From contig NC_015730.1 of assembly GCF_000154785.2 (NCBI RefSeq), positions 2,728,001 through 2,792,000 of the forward strand: DNA of 64,000 nucleotides, written 5' to 3'. Shown piece after piece: positions 35,317 to 45,238 of the stretch. The DNA is from Roseobacter litoralis Och 149 (GTDB lineage: Bacteria > Pseudomonadota > Alphaproteobacteria > Rhodobacterales > Rhodobacteraceae). The position numbers and the translations under genes are program-made. How positions within the stretch are numbered: position 1 is the first letter of the stretch; each line of letters starts with the position of its first letter. The notes under the pieces were generated by a model. That model searched no databases. It was not told the DNA's origin and was given only the letters and a program-made list of their open reading frames with translations.

Positions 35317-35559
35317 TCAGCTTTTGGCTTCAAGCGAATCGAGGCGCGCTTTGAGCGCTTCGTTCTCCTCACGCGCCTTTTGCGCCATCGCGCGCACTGC
35401 ATCGAACTCCTCACGGGTCACAAAATCGCGATCCGCAAGCCAGCGATCCATCATGCCCTTCACCGCGGTTTCCGCCTCATCGCGCGCGCCTTGGGCCACC
35501 CCCATCGCATTTGTCATCAACTGCGAGATATCATCAAAAATCTTATTGCGCGTCTGCAT
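35317..35559 (-). CDS. ubiK: Ubiquinone biosynthesis accessory factor UbiK (BMFP family)
   Basis: An 80-residue helical protein of the BMFP/YqiC family. The N-terminal amphipathic helix ([20 protein letters not shown]) and the C-terminal coiled coil ([13 protein letters not shown] then [19 protein letters not shown]) are the family layout. UbiK binds UbiJ and lipids and assists the aerobic ubiquinone-synthesis complex. It is divergent from lgt with 93 bases between starts, an arrangement common in alphaproteobacteria. Length is typical. Confidence 0.9.
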   Translation of the reverse strand: MQTRNKIFDDISQLMTNAMGVAQGARDEAETAVKGMMDRWLADRDFVTREEFDAVRAMAQKAREENEALKARLDSLEAKS

Positions 35560-35652
35560 CTGTTTTCTCCGCTTTGCTTACTCTTTATATGGACCCGCCG
35601 ACCCTGCTCTGCAAGGTTGACTTCCTACAAGTCGCAAGGGCATGCATGCGAC

Positions 35653-36537
35653 ATGCGCGCCACCATTCCTTTTCCAGATATTTCACCAGAGATATTTTCG
35701 ATCTCAGTCTTCGGGTTCGAACTCGCACTGCGCTGGTATGCATTGGCCTACATCGTCGGCATCGTTTTAGGCTGGCGGCTGGTGGTGCGCGCCGTCAAAC
35801 AACCCGATCTATGGCGCAATGAGCAACCCGCAATGACAGCCGCCCAAATAGAGGACCTGCTCACATGGGTCATTCTGGGCGTGATCCTTGGGGGCCGGCT
35901 GGGATATGTATTTTTCTATCAGCCCGGCTATTACCTGCAAAACCCATCCGAAATTCTGGCCGTCTGGCAAGGGGGAATGGCCTTCCATGGGGGGCTGCTG
36001 GGTGTCGTTGTCGCGGGCTTCATCTACACATGGCGGCACAGGATCGCACGGCTCAGTGCTGCAGATATCATGGCGCTTGGTGTGCCGCCGGGACTGCTGC
36101 TGGGACGATTGGCCAATTTCATAAACGCCGAGCTTTGGGGCCGACCAACACATATGCCTTGGGGCGTTGCTTTTCCCGGCGCGGCAGCACAGGATTGCCC
36201 CGGCATTGAAGGGATATGCGCACGCCACCCGTCACAGCTTTACGAGGCCGGGCTTGAAGGTCTGATACTGGGCGCCTTGCTGATCTGGATCGTCTGGCGA
36301 CAGGACGCGCTGAAAACACCGGGCCGTGTTGCAGGTGTCTTCTTTGCCGGATACGGGGTTTCGCGCTTTCTCGTGGAATTCTTCCGACAACCCGATGCCC
36401 AGTTCATATCCGCCGGTAATCCGCTCGGTCTTGCGTGGCAAATCGACGGCTGGGGGCTCACCATGGGGCAATGTCTGTCCGTTCCGATGATCATTCTCGG
36501 GCTTTGGCTTGTGGCTCACGCCAAGCGACGCCCGTGA
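35653..36537 (+). CDS. lgt: Prolipoprotein diacylglyceryl transferase
   Basis: A 294-residue inner-membrane enzyme that transfers diacylglyceryl from phosphatidylglycerol to the lipobox cysteine. About seven transmembrane helices are seen. Conserved functional segments are FHGGLLG, the Lgt signature [16 protein letters not shown] near residue 155, and HPSQLYEA. The ATG at 35653 starts [10 protein letters not shown], typical of the family here. Translation is coupled to the next gene through GTGA. It would process the several lipoproteins predicted in this window. Confidence 0.95.
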   Translation: MRATIPFPDISPEIFSISVFGFELALRWYALAYIVGIVLGWRLVVRAVKQPDLWRNEQPAMTAAQIEDLLTWVILGVILGGRLGYVFFYQPGYYLQNPSEILAVWQGGMAFHGGLLGVVVAGFIYTWRHRIARLSAADIMALGVPPGLLLGRLANFINAELWGRPTHMPWGVAFPGAAAQDCPGIEGICARHPSQLYEAGLEGLILGALLIWIVWRQDALKTPGRVAGVFFAGYGVSRFLVEFFRQPDAQFISAGNPLGLAWQIDGWGLTMGQCLSVPMIILGLWLVAHAKRRP

Positions 36538-37592
36538 CCCTTAAGGACCAACTTATCGCGCGGATCACCGCGCATGGGCCGATGTCGGTTGCAGAGTACA
36601 TGGGCGAGTGCCTGCTCCACCCCACGCTTGGATACTACACGACCCAGATGCCCTTTGGCAGCGCAGGTGATTTCACCACTGCCCCTGAAATCAGCCAGAT
36701 GTTTGGTGAGTTGATCGGCCTTTGTCTTGTGCAGACATGGATAGATCAGGGTCAGCCGACGCCTTTTTCCCTCGTGGAACTTGGGCCCGGACGCGGAACA
36801 CTGATGGCTGATGTTTTACGCGCAACCTCTCAGGTTCCGGCCTTTTTGCACGCCGCGGAAATCATCCTTGTCGAAGCATCACCAAGGCTGCAGTCTATCC
36901 AGCGCGATACCCTCAAAGACCATGACATTGCATTTGTGACTGAAGTATCCACGCTACCGCAACAGCCCTTGTTCGTGATTGCCAATGAGTTCTTTGACGC
37001 CCTGCCCGTCCGCCAGTTTGTAAGGTCAGGCGCGCATTGGCGCGAGCGTCAGATCGGGAGCGATGGCGACGAACTCATATTTGGGCTGGGCGCAGAAACA
37101 CCTCAACCCGCATTGAATGACCGCCTGTCAGACACAAAAGACAACGACGTTGTCGAATACACTCCCGCCGCAGCACCCATTCTTTCGCAGTTGGGTGGCC
37201 GCATCGAAGCCCACGGGGGCGTGGGTCTGATCATAGACTACGGCGATTGGCACAGCCTCGGCGATACACTGCAAGCCGTGCGTCGCCATCAGTTCACAGG
37301 CATTCTGGATCACCCGGGCGAAAGCGATCTGACCGCGCATGTAGATTTTGAAGCCCTCGCGCAGGCGGCCCGTTGCGCCTATTCGCGGCTGACACCGCAA
37401 GGTGTGTTTCTGGAACGTCTGGGCATTGCACAACGCGCGCAGCACCTTGCGCAAAACCTGTCCAAAGAGCAGCTCGAAATCCACATTCAGGCACATCGCC
37501 GCTTGACGCACCCGGCGGAAATGGGAAACCTGTTCAAAGTGCTCGGTCTCTTTCCGCATGGAAAGGCACCCCCCGCGGGATTGGAAATATGA
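36534..37592 (+). CDS. SAM-dependent methyltransferase, MidA/NDUFAF7 family
   Basis: A 352-residue methyltransferase of the MidA family, the bacterial relatives of mitochondrial NDUFAF7, which dimethylates an arginine of respiratory complex I. The SAM-binding motif is [10 protein letters not shown] near residue 80, and FDALPVRQF is a family mark. Start is GTG 36534, overlapping the lgt stop (GTGA); the upstream open frame overlaps lgt and is rejected. It is coupled to pgeF downstream by ATGA. In bacteria its substrate is unproven; complex I is the natural candidate. Confidence 0.9.
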   Translation: MTLKDQLIARITAHGPMSVAEYMGECLLHPTLGYYTTQMPFGSAGDFTTAPEISQMFGELIGLCLVQTWIDQGQPTPFSLVELGPGRGTLMADVLRATSQVPAFLHAAEIILVEASPRLQSIQRDTLKDHDIAFVTEVSTLPQQPLFVIANEFFDALPVRQFVRSGAHWRERQIGSDGDELIFGLGAETPQPALNDRLSDTKDNDVVEYTPAAAPILSQLGGRIEAHGGVGLIIDYGDWHSLGDTLQAVRRHQFTGILDHPGESDLTAHVDFEALAQAARCAYSRLTPQGVFLERLGIAQRAQHLAQNLSKEQLEIHIQAHRRLTHPAEMGNLFKVLGLFPHGKAPPAGLEI

Positions 37593-38344
37593 CCCTTGAA
37601 ATACTGACAGCCGATAGCCTCTCCCCAATACAACACGGCTTCTTTACGCGTCGTGGGGGGGCGTCTTCGGGTGTCTTTGCCGGGCTGAATTGTGGGTATG
37701 GCAGTTCCGACCAGTCGGAAATCGTAGCGATCAACCGCAAGAGGGTGTCAGATGCACTATCGGTTCCGCCCGATTGCCTGATCGGTGTCCACCAAGTCCA
37801 TTCAGCTGAGGCGGCAACCATTGACCAGCCTCATCAGGGCACGACCCGCGCCGACGCGCTGGTGACTTCAACACCCGGCATCGCGATTTCAGTTCTGACA
37901 GCGGATTGTCAGCCCGTTCTTTTCGCCGACAAGGACGCAGGCGTGATTGCAGCAGCGCATGCGGGCTGGCGCGGCGCTTTGGAAGGCATTTTGGAAGCAA
38001 CCATTGATGCGATGATTGAACAAGGGGCACGGCGCGATAATATCGTTGCCATTATCGGCCCAAGCATTTCCCAACCCGCCTACGAAGTTGGGCCGGAATT
38101 CTTTGATGCATTCATGTGCGAGGATCAGCAGTACGCCCGGTTTTTTGCCGGTGGCGCCGAGGACCGGATGCAATTTGACCTGCCCGGCTTTGGACTGCAC
38201 CGGCTGCGAGAAGCAGGCGTCGGCCATGCAGAGTGGACCAGACACTGCACCTACGCCGACCCTGAGCGTTTCTATTCCTACCGGCGGTCCACGCATGCCA
38301 AAGAGGCTGATTACGGGCGCTTGATCGCTGCGATTCGCCTCTAG
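37589..38344 (+). CDS. pgeF: Peptidoglycan editing factor PgeF / polyphenol oxidase family
   Basis: A 251-residue YfiH/laccase-domain protein. The metal-site elements are visible: HQVHS histidines, TADCQP cysteine and AHAGWRG histidine. E. coli PgeF removes misincorporated L-serine from peptidoglycan precursors, while other members show purine nucleoside phosphorylase or oxidase activity. ATG 37589 overlaps the methyltransferase stop. The order lgt-midA-pgeF is frequent in this bacterial class, so the operon is likely constitutive envelope housekeeping. Confidence 0.92.
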   Translation: MTLEILTADSLSPIQHGFFTRRGGASSGVFAGLNCGYGSSDQSEIVAINRKRVSDALSVPPDCLIGVHQVHSAEAATIDQPHQGTTRADALVTSTPGIAISVLTADCQPVLFADKDAGVIAAAHAGWRGALEGILEATIDAMIEQGARRDNIVAIIGPSISQPAYEVGPEFFDAFMCEDQQYARFFAGGAEDRMQFDLPGFGLHRLREAGVGHAEWTRHCTYADPERFYSYRRSTHAKEADYGRLIAAIRL

Positions 38345-38610
38345 CGCGTCACAGTCTTTGACCAGTGCGCTCCGAAGGACGCGCGCCCCCTTTCAATGCA
38401 AAATTGCGGCCGCAGGTTCGAGGTTGGTGAAACAAACCGCAGAAGCAGACCTGTTAATACTACGTCGGTGAACAATCCCAGCGATTTTTTGACCGGACCG
38501 CTGGCATGTGCGATGCTGAAAGCTCCTGAACGGGAAAGAACTGTAACTGTCCTTTCCGTGCTCGTCGGTGGGGGCCGACACGGGGTGTGACCAAACGCAA
38601 GGGTTACCCT

Positions 38611-39354
38611 ATGAAACTGTCGCCTTTAGTGCCGCCTGCGGTAGCCGTCAGCCCGGATTGCGCGCATCACCCTGCGCCATCAGCTAAAATCAGGCCCGAT
38701 TTCGGCGTTCGCATCGCCGAGGTTGCGGCATTGGCTGACGACGGTCGTGTTGTTGCAAGGCAGCGCCGCGTCCCGACGTTGCCAGAATTTGATCGGGTGT
38801 TTGCAGCTTTCGCACAGGGCACCCTCTTGCAGTCAAAACAGCAATATATCGCGATTGAAGATCTACGCCCCGGCGATGTGCTGAAAACGGCAGAAGGCAC
38901 ATTTGAGCAGGTCACCTGGATCGGCTCCACCCTCTTTGCGCCCCGGGACAGTGGTGCACGACTGCGTCTCACCCGTATCATGGCGGATAGTTTCGGTATG
39001 AACCGCCCGGAAAACTCTGTCTGCCTTGGGCCGGCGGCGCGCGTGTTGCAAACACCGCCGGACCTGCGCAACACAGCATCACCTCAACAACTCATGTCGC
39101 CCGTAAACAGGTTTCTCGACGGCGTGAATGTGATCGAGACAATGCCCCCCTCAACTATCCGCCTGTTTCATATCGGACTGCGAAATCATGGGGCCGTGAT
39201 CGCAAGTGGCCTGCAAATCGAGAGCTTTCACCCGGGCACCGACCCGGTTGCGCATTTTTCACAAACGCTGCGTGATGCCTATCTGTCGCTGTTTCCGCAT
39301 GTCGAACATCTGAGTGCTTTTGGATCACGCCGATACCCAAGCGTGTCGAACTGA
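38611..39354 (+). CDS. Hint-domain protein lacking the catalytic cysteine
   Basis: A 247-residue protein with a Hint (hedgehog/intein-like) domain of the type common in Rhodobacterales. The domain should open with C-F-x-x-G-T, but here the segment reads AFAQGTLLQ with Ala66 in the cysteine position. The GDVLKTAEG turn and HIGLRNHGAVIASGLQIESF end are recognisable. It has no signal peptide or calcium-binding repeats. Start ATG 38611 follows AAGGGT; a GTG at 38587 is possible. Loss of the nucleophile suggests a structural or regulatory rather than self-splicing role. Confidence 0.78.
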   Translation: MKLSPLVPPAVAVSPDCAHHPAPSAKIRPDFGVRIAEVAALADDGRVVARQRRVPTLPEFDRVFAAFAQGTLLQSKQQYIAIEDLRPGDVLKTAEGTFEQVTWIGSTLFAPRDSGARLRLTRIMADSFGMNRPENSVCLGPAARVLQTPPDLRNTASPQQLMSPVNRFLDGVNVIETMPPSTIRLFHIGLRNHGAVIASGLQIESFHPGTDPVAHFSQTLRDAYLSLFPHVEHLSAFGSRRYPSVSN

Positions 39355-39366
39355 ACGGCGCGCCTA

Positions 39367-39864
39367 TCAGGCTGTTTCGGCCAGACGTTCCTCAAGGACG
39401 TCAAACGATACACCCGGGTCATCTTTGGCCACCCGGATCACAAGCGAAGTTTTGACGCTCGCCACATTATGCGTCGTCAAAAGGTCACCAGTCAAAAAAC
39501 GCTGAAAACTGGATAAATCCGGGGCTGCGCATTTCAGGATGAAATCCACCTCACCGTTGAGCATGTGACACTCGCGCACAAGCGGCCAGGCGCGGCAGCG
39601 GTCCTCGAAAGCCGTCAGGTCCGATTCTGCCTGACTGGCCAGACCAACCATCGCAAACACCTGCACCTCGAAGCCCAGTTCGCGCGCATCAACCTCGGCA
39701 TGATAGCCCTTGATGTAACCGGCTTCTTCCAATGTGCGGACGCGGCGCAGACAAGGGGGTGCCGAAATGCCCACACGCTTTGCCAGTTCCACATTCGTCA
39801 TGCGTCCGTCAGCTTGCAATTCTGCAAGAATTTTACGATCTATCTGATCCAAACGCATTGGCAT
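39367..39864 (-). CDS. lrp: Lrp/AsnC family transcriptional regulator
   Basis: A 165-residue Lrp-type regulator. The N-terminal winged helix-turn-helix is LDQIDRKILAELQADGRMTN followed by VELAKRVGISAPPCLRRVRTLE, and the C-terminal RAM ligand domain holds GEVDFILKC. It is divergent from trxB, the same neighbour that Lrp has in E. coli, and probably senses leucine or another amino acid. ATG 39858 (MRLDQ) is an alternative start two codons inside. The family includes the regulator of eut loci, but this gene is over 30 kb from that locus. Confidence 0.9.
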   Translation of the reverse strand: MPMRLDQIDRKILAELQADGRMTNVELAKRVGISAPPCLRRVRTLEEAGYIKGYHAEVDARELGFEVQVFAMVGLASQAESDLTAFEDRCRAWPLVRECHMLNGEVDFILKCAAPDLSSFQRFLTGDLLTTHNVASVKTSLVIRVAKDDPGVSFDVLEERLAETA

Positions 39865-40063
39865 TCATGCTCCCTCTTTTTTGCGTTTGTTATATCACCG
39901 ATGCGACATGCGCAATAATATTTCACAGTTGCGCAAGATTCTTTCCTTCACATCTGAGTAACCGCGCGTGTTTTGCACAGGATGCGGGCAGATGAGGGGT
40001 TTAAGACACCCTGATGCATCTATATATCCAAAACCGCTGCAATGAGTGAGATCGGGGATTCTT

Positions 40064-41044
40064 ATGGGCGAAACACGCCACACACGCGTTCTAATCATCG
40101 GGTCCGGACCTGCCGGATATACCGCTGGCGTTTATGCCAGCCGCGCGATGCTGGAACCCATTCTGGTGCAGGGCATTGAACCGGGCGGACAGTTGACCAC
40201 AACCACCGAGGTCGAAAACTGGCCCGGCGACAGCGAAGTTCAGGGGCCGGACCTGATGATCCGCATGCAGGATCACGCAAAGGCCGTGGGCACCGAGATC
40301 ATCGGCGACATCATTACCGACCTGAACCTTGAGCAGCGCCCGTTTGTCGCAAAGGGCGACAGCGGGACGACCTATATCGCCGACGCTGTCATTCTGGCGA
40401 CCGGGGCACGGGCGAAATGGCTCGGGTTGCCGTCGGAGGAAAAATTCAAAGGATTTGGCGTTTCCGCTTGTGCGACCTGCGATGGTTTTTTCTACCGTGG
40501 CCAAGAGATTGTCGTCATCGGCGGGGGCAACACCGCCGTGGAAGAAGCGCTGTTTTTGACAAACTTCGCCTCCAAGGTGACGCTGGTCCACCGCCGGGAT
40601 GAATTGCGGGCTGAAAAGATACTGATTGACCGGTTGATGAAAAACCCCAAGATCGAACCCCTGTGGTTCCATGAACTGGATGAAGTCGTCGGCACGGAAA
40701 ACCCGCTCGGCGTCGAAGCGGTGCGCGTTCGGAACACCAAAACGTCGGAAATCACGGAAATCCCTGCAAAGGGTGTTTTTGTGGCCATCGGACATGCCCC
40801 TGCCAACGAACTGGTAAAGGACGTGCTTGAAACGCATATGGGCGGCTATGTCGTGACCAAACCGGACAGCACCGAGACGTCAATTCCCGGCGTCTTTGCA
40901 GCGGGCGATTTGACGGACCATATTTACCGCCAGGCTGTCACCTCAGCCGGGATGGGGTGTATGGCAGCGCTTGAAGCGGAAAAGTTCCTCGCTGAAAACG
41001 AAACTGTCGCGCGCACCGACGAAAAAGTCGCCGCTGCCGAATAG
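40064..41044 (+). CDS. trxB: Thioredoxin-disulfide reductase
   Basis: A 326-residue flavoprotein that reduces thioredoxin with NADPH. FAD-binding [10 protein letters not shown] is near residue 15, the redox-active CATC is in [10 protein letters not shown] (about residue 137), the NADPH-binding motif is [13 protein letters not shown], and the C-terminal FAD site is FAAGDLTD. Start ATG 40064 is chosen because the conserved domain begins shortly after; the frame opens six codons upstream. Single gene, divergent from the Lrp-type regulator. Confidence 0.95.
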   Translation: MGETRHTRVLIIGSGPAGYTAGVYASRAMLEPILVQGIEPGGQLTTTTEVENWPGDSEVQGPDLMIRMQDHAKAVGTEIIGDIITDLNLEQRPFVAKGDSGTTYIADAVILATGARAKWLGLPSEEKFKGFGVSACATCDGFFYRGQEIVVIGGGNTAVEEALFLTNFASKVTLVHRRDELRAEKILIDRLMKNPKIEPLWFHELDEVVGTENPLGVEAVRVRNTKTSEITEIPAKGVFVAIGHAPANELVKDVLETHMGGYVVTKPDSTETSIPGVFAAGDLTDHIYRQAVTSAGMGCMAALEAEKFLAENETVARTDEKVAAAE

Positions 41045-41195
41045 GCTTTGGCGCCACCAAAGTGCACATGCAGCAGCCCTCTGGGGTGTTGCGTGCGTAC
41101 GGTGGATTAAGGGCACACTCACCTGCCTTATGGATAACGCTTGATATGCCGCTTTTGTGGCCCGGTCACTTACACCGTTTCAAGCGAGGTCCATC

Positions 41196-42515
41196 ATGCC
41201 AACCCGAGCCGCCCTGTCCCATATTCCCGGCCCCCCAACGCCCCCCCTGATCGGCCACACGCTGAAAATCGCCAAGGACAGCTATGGCACGCAGCAAGAA
41301 TACATCAAGCGCTACGGCTCTGTTTACAAAACCAAAATGCTGGGCGTGTGGCGGGTAAACCTATGCGGACCAGACGCGTTGGAACATGTGCTGCTCGACA
41401 AGGAAAAGATCTTTTCCTCTGCGGGCGGGTGGGACGCGTTACGGCGCATCTATCCCGGTGGGCTGATCCTTCAGGACTTTGACAAGCACCGACAGGACCG
41501 CCGGATTCTGACCGCTGCCTTTCGCGCCTCGGCCATTCGCGATTACCGCGTTCGGATGGGGGCGATCATGCTTGATCTGCTGCAGCACTGGCCCAAGGAC
41601 GCCCCTTTCGACTTTTACGAGGCCATCAAAGACCTGACGCTGCGCATGGGGGGGGCGGTATTCATGGGTCTGCCGCTGGACGGTGATCTGGCTAAACAGA
41701 TCAACCGTGCGATCACCGACGAAATCCGCGCCTCGGTCACACCGATCCGGGCTCCGATCCCGTTTACGCCGATGTGGCATGGTGTGCGCGGGCGTGATTT
41801 TCTGCGCGAAACCTTTCGCAAACTGATCCCAGAGAGGCGCAAAAACGGGGGCGATGATTTCTTTTCGCAAATGTGCATGGCCACGGACGAAGACGGTAAA
41901 GGCTGGAGCGAAGACGAAATTCTGAATCATTTCAATCTGTTGATCATGGCCGCACATGATACCACGGCAACGTCTCTGACGGTGATCATGGCCGCCCTCG
42001 GCACGCATGGCGAGTGGCAACAGCGCCTGATCGATGAGGTGGACGCCCTGGGGGATGCAGAGCTGAACGAGGATGCGCTGGGTCAGATGAAAGAGACGGA
42101 CAAGGTCTTCCGCGAAGCCCTGCGTTTGGTGCCGCCGGTCCCGTTTATTCCGCGCATGACGACACAGGATTTTCACTGGCAAGGCTATGATATCCCGGCC
42201 GGGACCTCTCTTGCGCTGAACCCCGGCGTCACAATGCTCTCACCAGAGCTGTTTACAAACCCGACCCAGTTTGACCCCGACCGCTTTGCACCAGACCGGG
42301 CGGAGGACCGCATCCATCGCTTTGCCTGGACGCCCTTTGGTGGGGGCGCACACAAGTGCATCGGCATGCATTTTGCTACAATGCAGGTCAAGCTGTTCAT
42401 CGCGACACTTTTGCGTCAGCGCAAAATAGAACTGCCCGGCGGTCCGCCCGAATGGCACAGAATGCCCATTCCGAAGCCAAAGGGCGGGTTACCAATTCTG
42501 CTGCCTGCGCGGTGA
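41196..42515 (+). CDS. Cytochrome P450
   Basis: A 439-residue heme monooxygenase. The I-helix oxygen-activation motif is AAHDTTA (about residue 263), the ExxR is in FREALR and the heme-binding loop is FGGGAHKCIGMHFA with the cysteine ligand near residue 397. The proline-rich IPGPPTPPLIG entry follows the start. Overall look is that of the CYP120/CYP26-like class that acts on isoprenoid or retinoid-like substrates, though this is only by eye. No ferredoxin or reductase gene is adjacent. Start ATG 41196 has GCGAGG upstream. Confidence 0.9.
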   Translation: MPTRAALSHIPGPPTPPLIGHTLKIAKDSYGTQQEYIKRYGSVYKTKMLGVWRVNLCGPDALEHVLLDKEKIFSSAGGWDALRRIYPGGLILQDFDKHRQDRRILTAAFRASAIRDYRVRMGAIMLDLLQHWPKDAPFDFYEAIKDLTLRMGGAVFMGLPLDGDLAKQINRAITDEIRASVTPIRAPIPFTPMWHGVRGRDFLRETFRKLIPERRKNGGDDFFSQMCMATDEDGKGWSEDEILNHFNLLIMAAHDTTATSLTVIMAALGTHGEWQQRLIDEVDALGDAELNEDALGQMKETDKVFREALRLVPPVPFIPRMTTQDFHWQGYDIPAGTSLALNPGVTMLSPELFTNPTQFDPDRFAPDRAEDRIHRFAWTPFGGGAHKCIGMHFATMQVKLFIATLLRQRKIELPGGPPEWHRMPIPKPKGGLPILLPAR

Positions 42516-42524
42516 AGCGGAAAA

Positions 42525-42557
42525 AGAAAAAGCCGCGGCAATGTCCGCGGCTTTTAA
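42525..42557. terminator. Bidirectional terminator between the P450 and DUF1150 genes
   Basis: AAAAAGCCGCGG (42527-42538) and CCGCGGCTTTT (42545-42555) form an 11-base-pair stem with a six-base loop. A-rich and T-rich flanks make it functional on both strands, as expected between convergent genes. Confidence 0.88.
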
Positions 42558-42577
42558 ACAAGGTCCATCGCTGTGCG

Positions 42578-42802
42578 TTAGTGCACAGGCACCGGCGCAT
42601 AATCATTCTGGCGCGCGAGCACAAAGGCCAGTTTTCTGTCCGCGACAAGCGCCAATTGCTGCCCGTCACTGTCATGAACCGCATAAAGCTGTTCAAGTCC
42701 TTCGATCTTGCCCTGCACTTCGGTCGGCAGATCGCTGACATCAACTGCTTTGACGTAAACGATACGGTTGTCCCGTGTTGATGTTTCAAACGGCTCCTGC
42801 AT
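42578..42802 (-). CDS. DUF1150 family protein
   Basis: A 74-residue DUF1150 protein, a small alphaproteobacterial family without known function. Recognisable parts are NRIVYVKAVDVSDLPTE and LYAVHDSDGQQLALVADRKL followed by AFVLARQNDYAPVPVH. The family is typically encoded directly after hsp20-type genes, as here with four bases between them, which suggests a heat-shock role such as an accessory to the small chaperone. It shares the sigma-32-like promoter upstream of hsp20. Confidence 0.88.
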   Translation of the reverse strand: MQEPFETSTRDNRIVYVKAVDVSDLPTEVQGKIEGLEQLYAVHDSDGQQLALVADRKLAFVLARQNDYAPVPVH

Positions 42803-42806
42803 GGTC

Positions 42807-43220
42807 TTACCCCTTTTTAATGTTGATGGTCTGAACGACGGTTGGTGTTTTTTCGCGGCTGAGGTCCAGATGAAGCAGACCGTTTTCCATCACGGCCTCC
42901 CCTACATCAACACCTTCCGCCAGCACAAAGCTGCGTTGAAACTGCCGTGCGGCAATGCCTCTGTGCAAGAACACACGCCCTTCGCTGTCATCTGTCTGCC
43001 GCCCCCGGATGACCAACTGGCGGTCCTCAACGGTGATCGACAGATCGTTCTCGGAAAAACCGGCAACGGCCAATGTGATGCGGTATGAAAACTCCGACGT
43101 CTGTTCGATGTTAAACGGCGGATACCCTTCGTTGCCTGATTTCGCAGTGCGTTCAAGCAAGCGTTCCAGTTGTTCAAATCCCAACATATGTGGGTATGAA
43201 GCCAGCGTCATTTTTGTCAT
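42807..43220 (-). CDS. Hsp20 family small heat-shock protein
   Basis: A 137-residue IbpA-like small heat-shock protein that holds unfolding proteins in the cytoplasm. The alpha-crystallin domain is visible from about residue 35 (PPFNIEQTSEFSYRITLAVAG) to the closing GLLHLDLSRE. A C-terminal IxI-like VQTINI follows. The gene is preceded by a sigma-32-type promoter and leads DUF1150. The standard length and motif set leave little doubt. Confidence 0.95.
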   Translation of the reverse strand: MTKMTLASYPHMLGFEQLERLLERTAKSGNEGYPPFNIEQTSEFSYRITLAVAGFSENDLSITVEDRQLVIRGRQTDDSEGRVFLHRGIAARQFQRSFVLAEGVDVGEAVMENGLLHLDLSREKTPTVVQTINIKKG

Positions 43221-43287
43221 GCGACACGTCCTTTTAGGATTAAGCGACAGTCAGCGCCGGCCCCTTTAAGGCAACCGGCAATAGTGA

Positions 43288-43316
43288 ATATGGGAAGGCT
43301 TGCCGCGCAAAGCAAG
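43288..43316 (-). promoter_or_regulatory. Sigma-32-type heat-shock promoter of hsp20
   Basis: On the minus strand CTTGCTT (43310-43316) is followed after 14 bases by TCCCATAT (43288-43295). This matches the RpoH consensus of CTTGAA with a CCCCAT-type -10. It lies about 70 bases before the hsp20 ATG, a suitable distance for a short leader. Confidence 0.72.
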
Positions 43317-43379
43317 GGCTATGCGCTCAAAGGGTTATCGCTTAATGTGAAATCAGACAATTAACGGAATCACAGCCCT

Positions 43380-43604
43380 ATGAACGCGCCCACCGATCTG
43401 TCGATGAAAACGGATGAAGTCCTGCGGGTGGAGCTTGCCGTTTTTCGCCGTGAGCACCGCGATCTAGACGATGCAATTCATGCGCTTGCTGAGCAGGCAA
43501 CTGCGGATCAGCTGACCCTGCAACGTCTGAAAAAGCGCAAGCTGCTGTTGAAAGATATCATCGCGCGGATCGAAGACCGTCTGACCCCGGATATCATCGC
43601 CTGA
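43380..43604 (+). CDS. YdcH family protein (DUF465)
   Basis: A 74-residue all-helical YdcH/DUF465 protein. The FRREHRDLDDAIHALAE and LKKRKLLLKDIIARIEDRL helices form the typical hairpin, with the HRxLDxxI and KKRKLxLKDxI signatures of the family. Function unknown; members are very common in proteobacteria. Its divergent upstream region is shared with the hsp20 promoter. Start ATG 43380 gives the standard length. Confidence 0.88.
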   Translation: MNAPTDLSMKTDEVLRVELAVFRREHRDLDDAIHALAEQATADQLTLQRLKKRKLLLKDIIARIEDRLTPDIIA

Positions 43605-43685
43605 GGCGCCCCCGGTGCATTGCGCACCCCATCCGTTTGATTATAGTCCGGATCTAGCAATATCAGGCGCAAGGGGCCCTTTCAC

Positions 43686-44174
43686 ATGACACTTCCCTCT
43701 GTCGGAATAATTATGGGCAGCCAGTCGGATTGGCCGACCCTGCGTGAGGCCGCACTGGTGCTGGATGATCTCGGCGTTGCGTATGAAAAACGTATCGTTT
43801 CGGCCCATCGCACACCGGATCGGCTGTGGGACTATGGCGTGAACGCTGTGGACCGGGGGTTACAGGTGATCATCGCCGGTGCCGGTGGTGCGGCCCATTT
43901 ACCGGGCATGATGGCGTCAAAAACACGGGTGCCGGTCATCGGGGTCCCCGTGCAGACACAGGCCCTTTCCGGTGTTGATTCGCTCTATTCGATCCTGCAA
44001 ATGCCGCGCGGCTATCCGGTCGCGACCATGGCCATCGGCGCCGCCGGTGCCAAGAACGCAGGGCTGATGGCCGCTGGAATCCTTGCATTGCATGATGCTG
44101 AGCTCGCGGCGCGTCTGGACGCATGGCGCGCTGCACTTTCTGCCTCCATCCCTGAGGAACCTGTTGATGAATGA
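43686..44174 (+). CDS. purE: N5-carboxyaminoimidazole ribonucleotide mutase
   Basis: A 162-residue class I PurE, the mutase step of purine synthesis that converts N5-CAIR to [14 protein letters not shown] at residues 7-16, [12 protein letters not shown] and [12 protein letters not shown] carry the substrate-binding residues, including the catalytic histidine. The stop overlaps purK by eight bases, as PurK supplies its substrate. Standard length. Confidence 0.96.
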   Translation: MTLPSVGIIMGSQSDWPTLREAALVLDDLGVAYEKRIVSAHRTPDRLWDYGVNAVDRGLQVIIAGAGGAAHLPGMMASKTRVPVIGVPVQTQALSGVDSLYSILQMPRGYPVATMAIGAAGAKNAGLMAAGILALHDAELAARLDAWRAALSASIPEEPVDE

Positions 44175-45234
44175 ACCCTTGAAGACCGGATCCACCATCG
44201 GAATCCTTGGTGGTGGGCAGCTGGGCCGGATGCTGGCCGTGGCGGCGGCCCGTCTTGGCCTCAAAACGCATATCTTTGAGCCCGGTTCTGAGCCCCCCGC
44301 CAGCCACACTGCCCACCGGCTCACAACGGCAGCTTACAGTGACACTGAGGCGTTGATCGCATTTGCCCGCTCGGTCGATGTGGTCACATATGAGTTCGAG
44401 AACATCCCGACCGAAGCGCTGGATACGATCGAGGCCATCACCCCGATAAGACCGGGGCGAGAAGCCTTGCGCGTCAGTCAGGACCGCCTGATCGAAAAGG
44501 CATATCTTGAGGGTCTGGGCCTGCAGGTAGCACCCTTTGCACCCGTGCATGATGCCGAAAGCCTGCAAAAGGCGGTCGATCAGATCGGCACCCCCTCAAT
44601 CCTCAAAACATGCCGCTTCGGCTATGATGGCAAAGGACAGGCCAAGCTGAACACGCCCGAGGATCAATCCGCAGCACTGGCGGCGATGGCGGATCAACCT
44701 GCCGTGCTCGAAGGGTTTGTGACCTTCAGTCGCGAAGTCTCAGTCATCGCCGCACGCAGCGTCAATGGTGATGTGGCCTGTTTCGACCCCGGCGAAAACA
44801 TCCACAAAGACGGCATTCTGCACACGACAACCGTCCCTGCATCCCTTAGCGCAGCACAGCGCACAGACGCGGTGTTGATGGCGGCCAAGATATTGAACGC
44901 CCTCGATTATGTTGGCGTGCTGGGGGTTGAGCTTTTTGTGACGCCCCAAGGTCTGATCGTGAATGAAATCGCGCCACGGGTGCATAATTCAGGGCATTGG
45001 ACGCAAAACGGCTGCGCCATCGACCAGTTTGAACAGCATATCCGCGCCATCGCAGGCTGGCCTTTGGGCGACGGGACGCGCCATTCGGATGTGATCATGG
45101 AAAATCTGATCGGCAACGATATGGACCGCGTCGCCGAAATTGCACGGGAAAGCGGCGCAGCCTTACATCTTTATGGCAAGGCTGACGTCAAACCGGGGCG
45201 CAAAATGGGCCATGTGAACCGTATCGCGTCCTGA
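44167..45234 (+). CDS. purK: 5-(carboxyamino)imidazole ribonucleotide synthase
   Basis: A 355-residue ATP-grasp enzyme that carboxylates AIR to N5-CAIR with ATP and bicarbonate. The N-terminal [17 protein letters not shown], the ATP-grasp substrate/metal segments [13 protein letters not shown] and [15 protein letters not shown] are clear. ATG 44167 lies inside the last codons of purE and begins directly before the conserved domain; the open frame further upstream lies within purE. The pair forms the purEK operon. Confidence 0.96.
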   Translation: MNEPLKTGSTIGILGGGQLGRMLAVAAARLGLKTHIFEPGSEPPASHTAHRLTTAAYSDTEALIAFARSVDVVTYEFENIPTEALDTIEAITPIRPGREALRVSQDRLIEKAYLEGLGLQVAPFAPVHDAESLQKAVDQIGTPSILKTCRFGYDGKGQAKLNTPEDQSAALAAMADQPAVLEGFVTFSREVSVIAARSVNGDVACFDPGENIHKDGILHTTTVPASLSAAQRTDAVLMAAKILNALDYVGVLGVELFVTPQGLIVNEIAPRVHNSGHWTQNGCAIDQFEQHIRAIAGWPLGDGTRHSDVIMENLIGNDMDRVAEIARESGAALHLYGKADVKPGRKMGHVNRIAS

Positions 45235-45238
45235 TCAC

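Noticed and set aside
38396..38590. Plus-strand 64-codon frame between pgeF and the Hint gene
   Set aside because: No ribosome site or family; overlaps the leader of the Hint gene.
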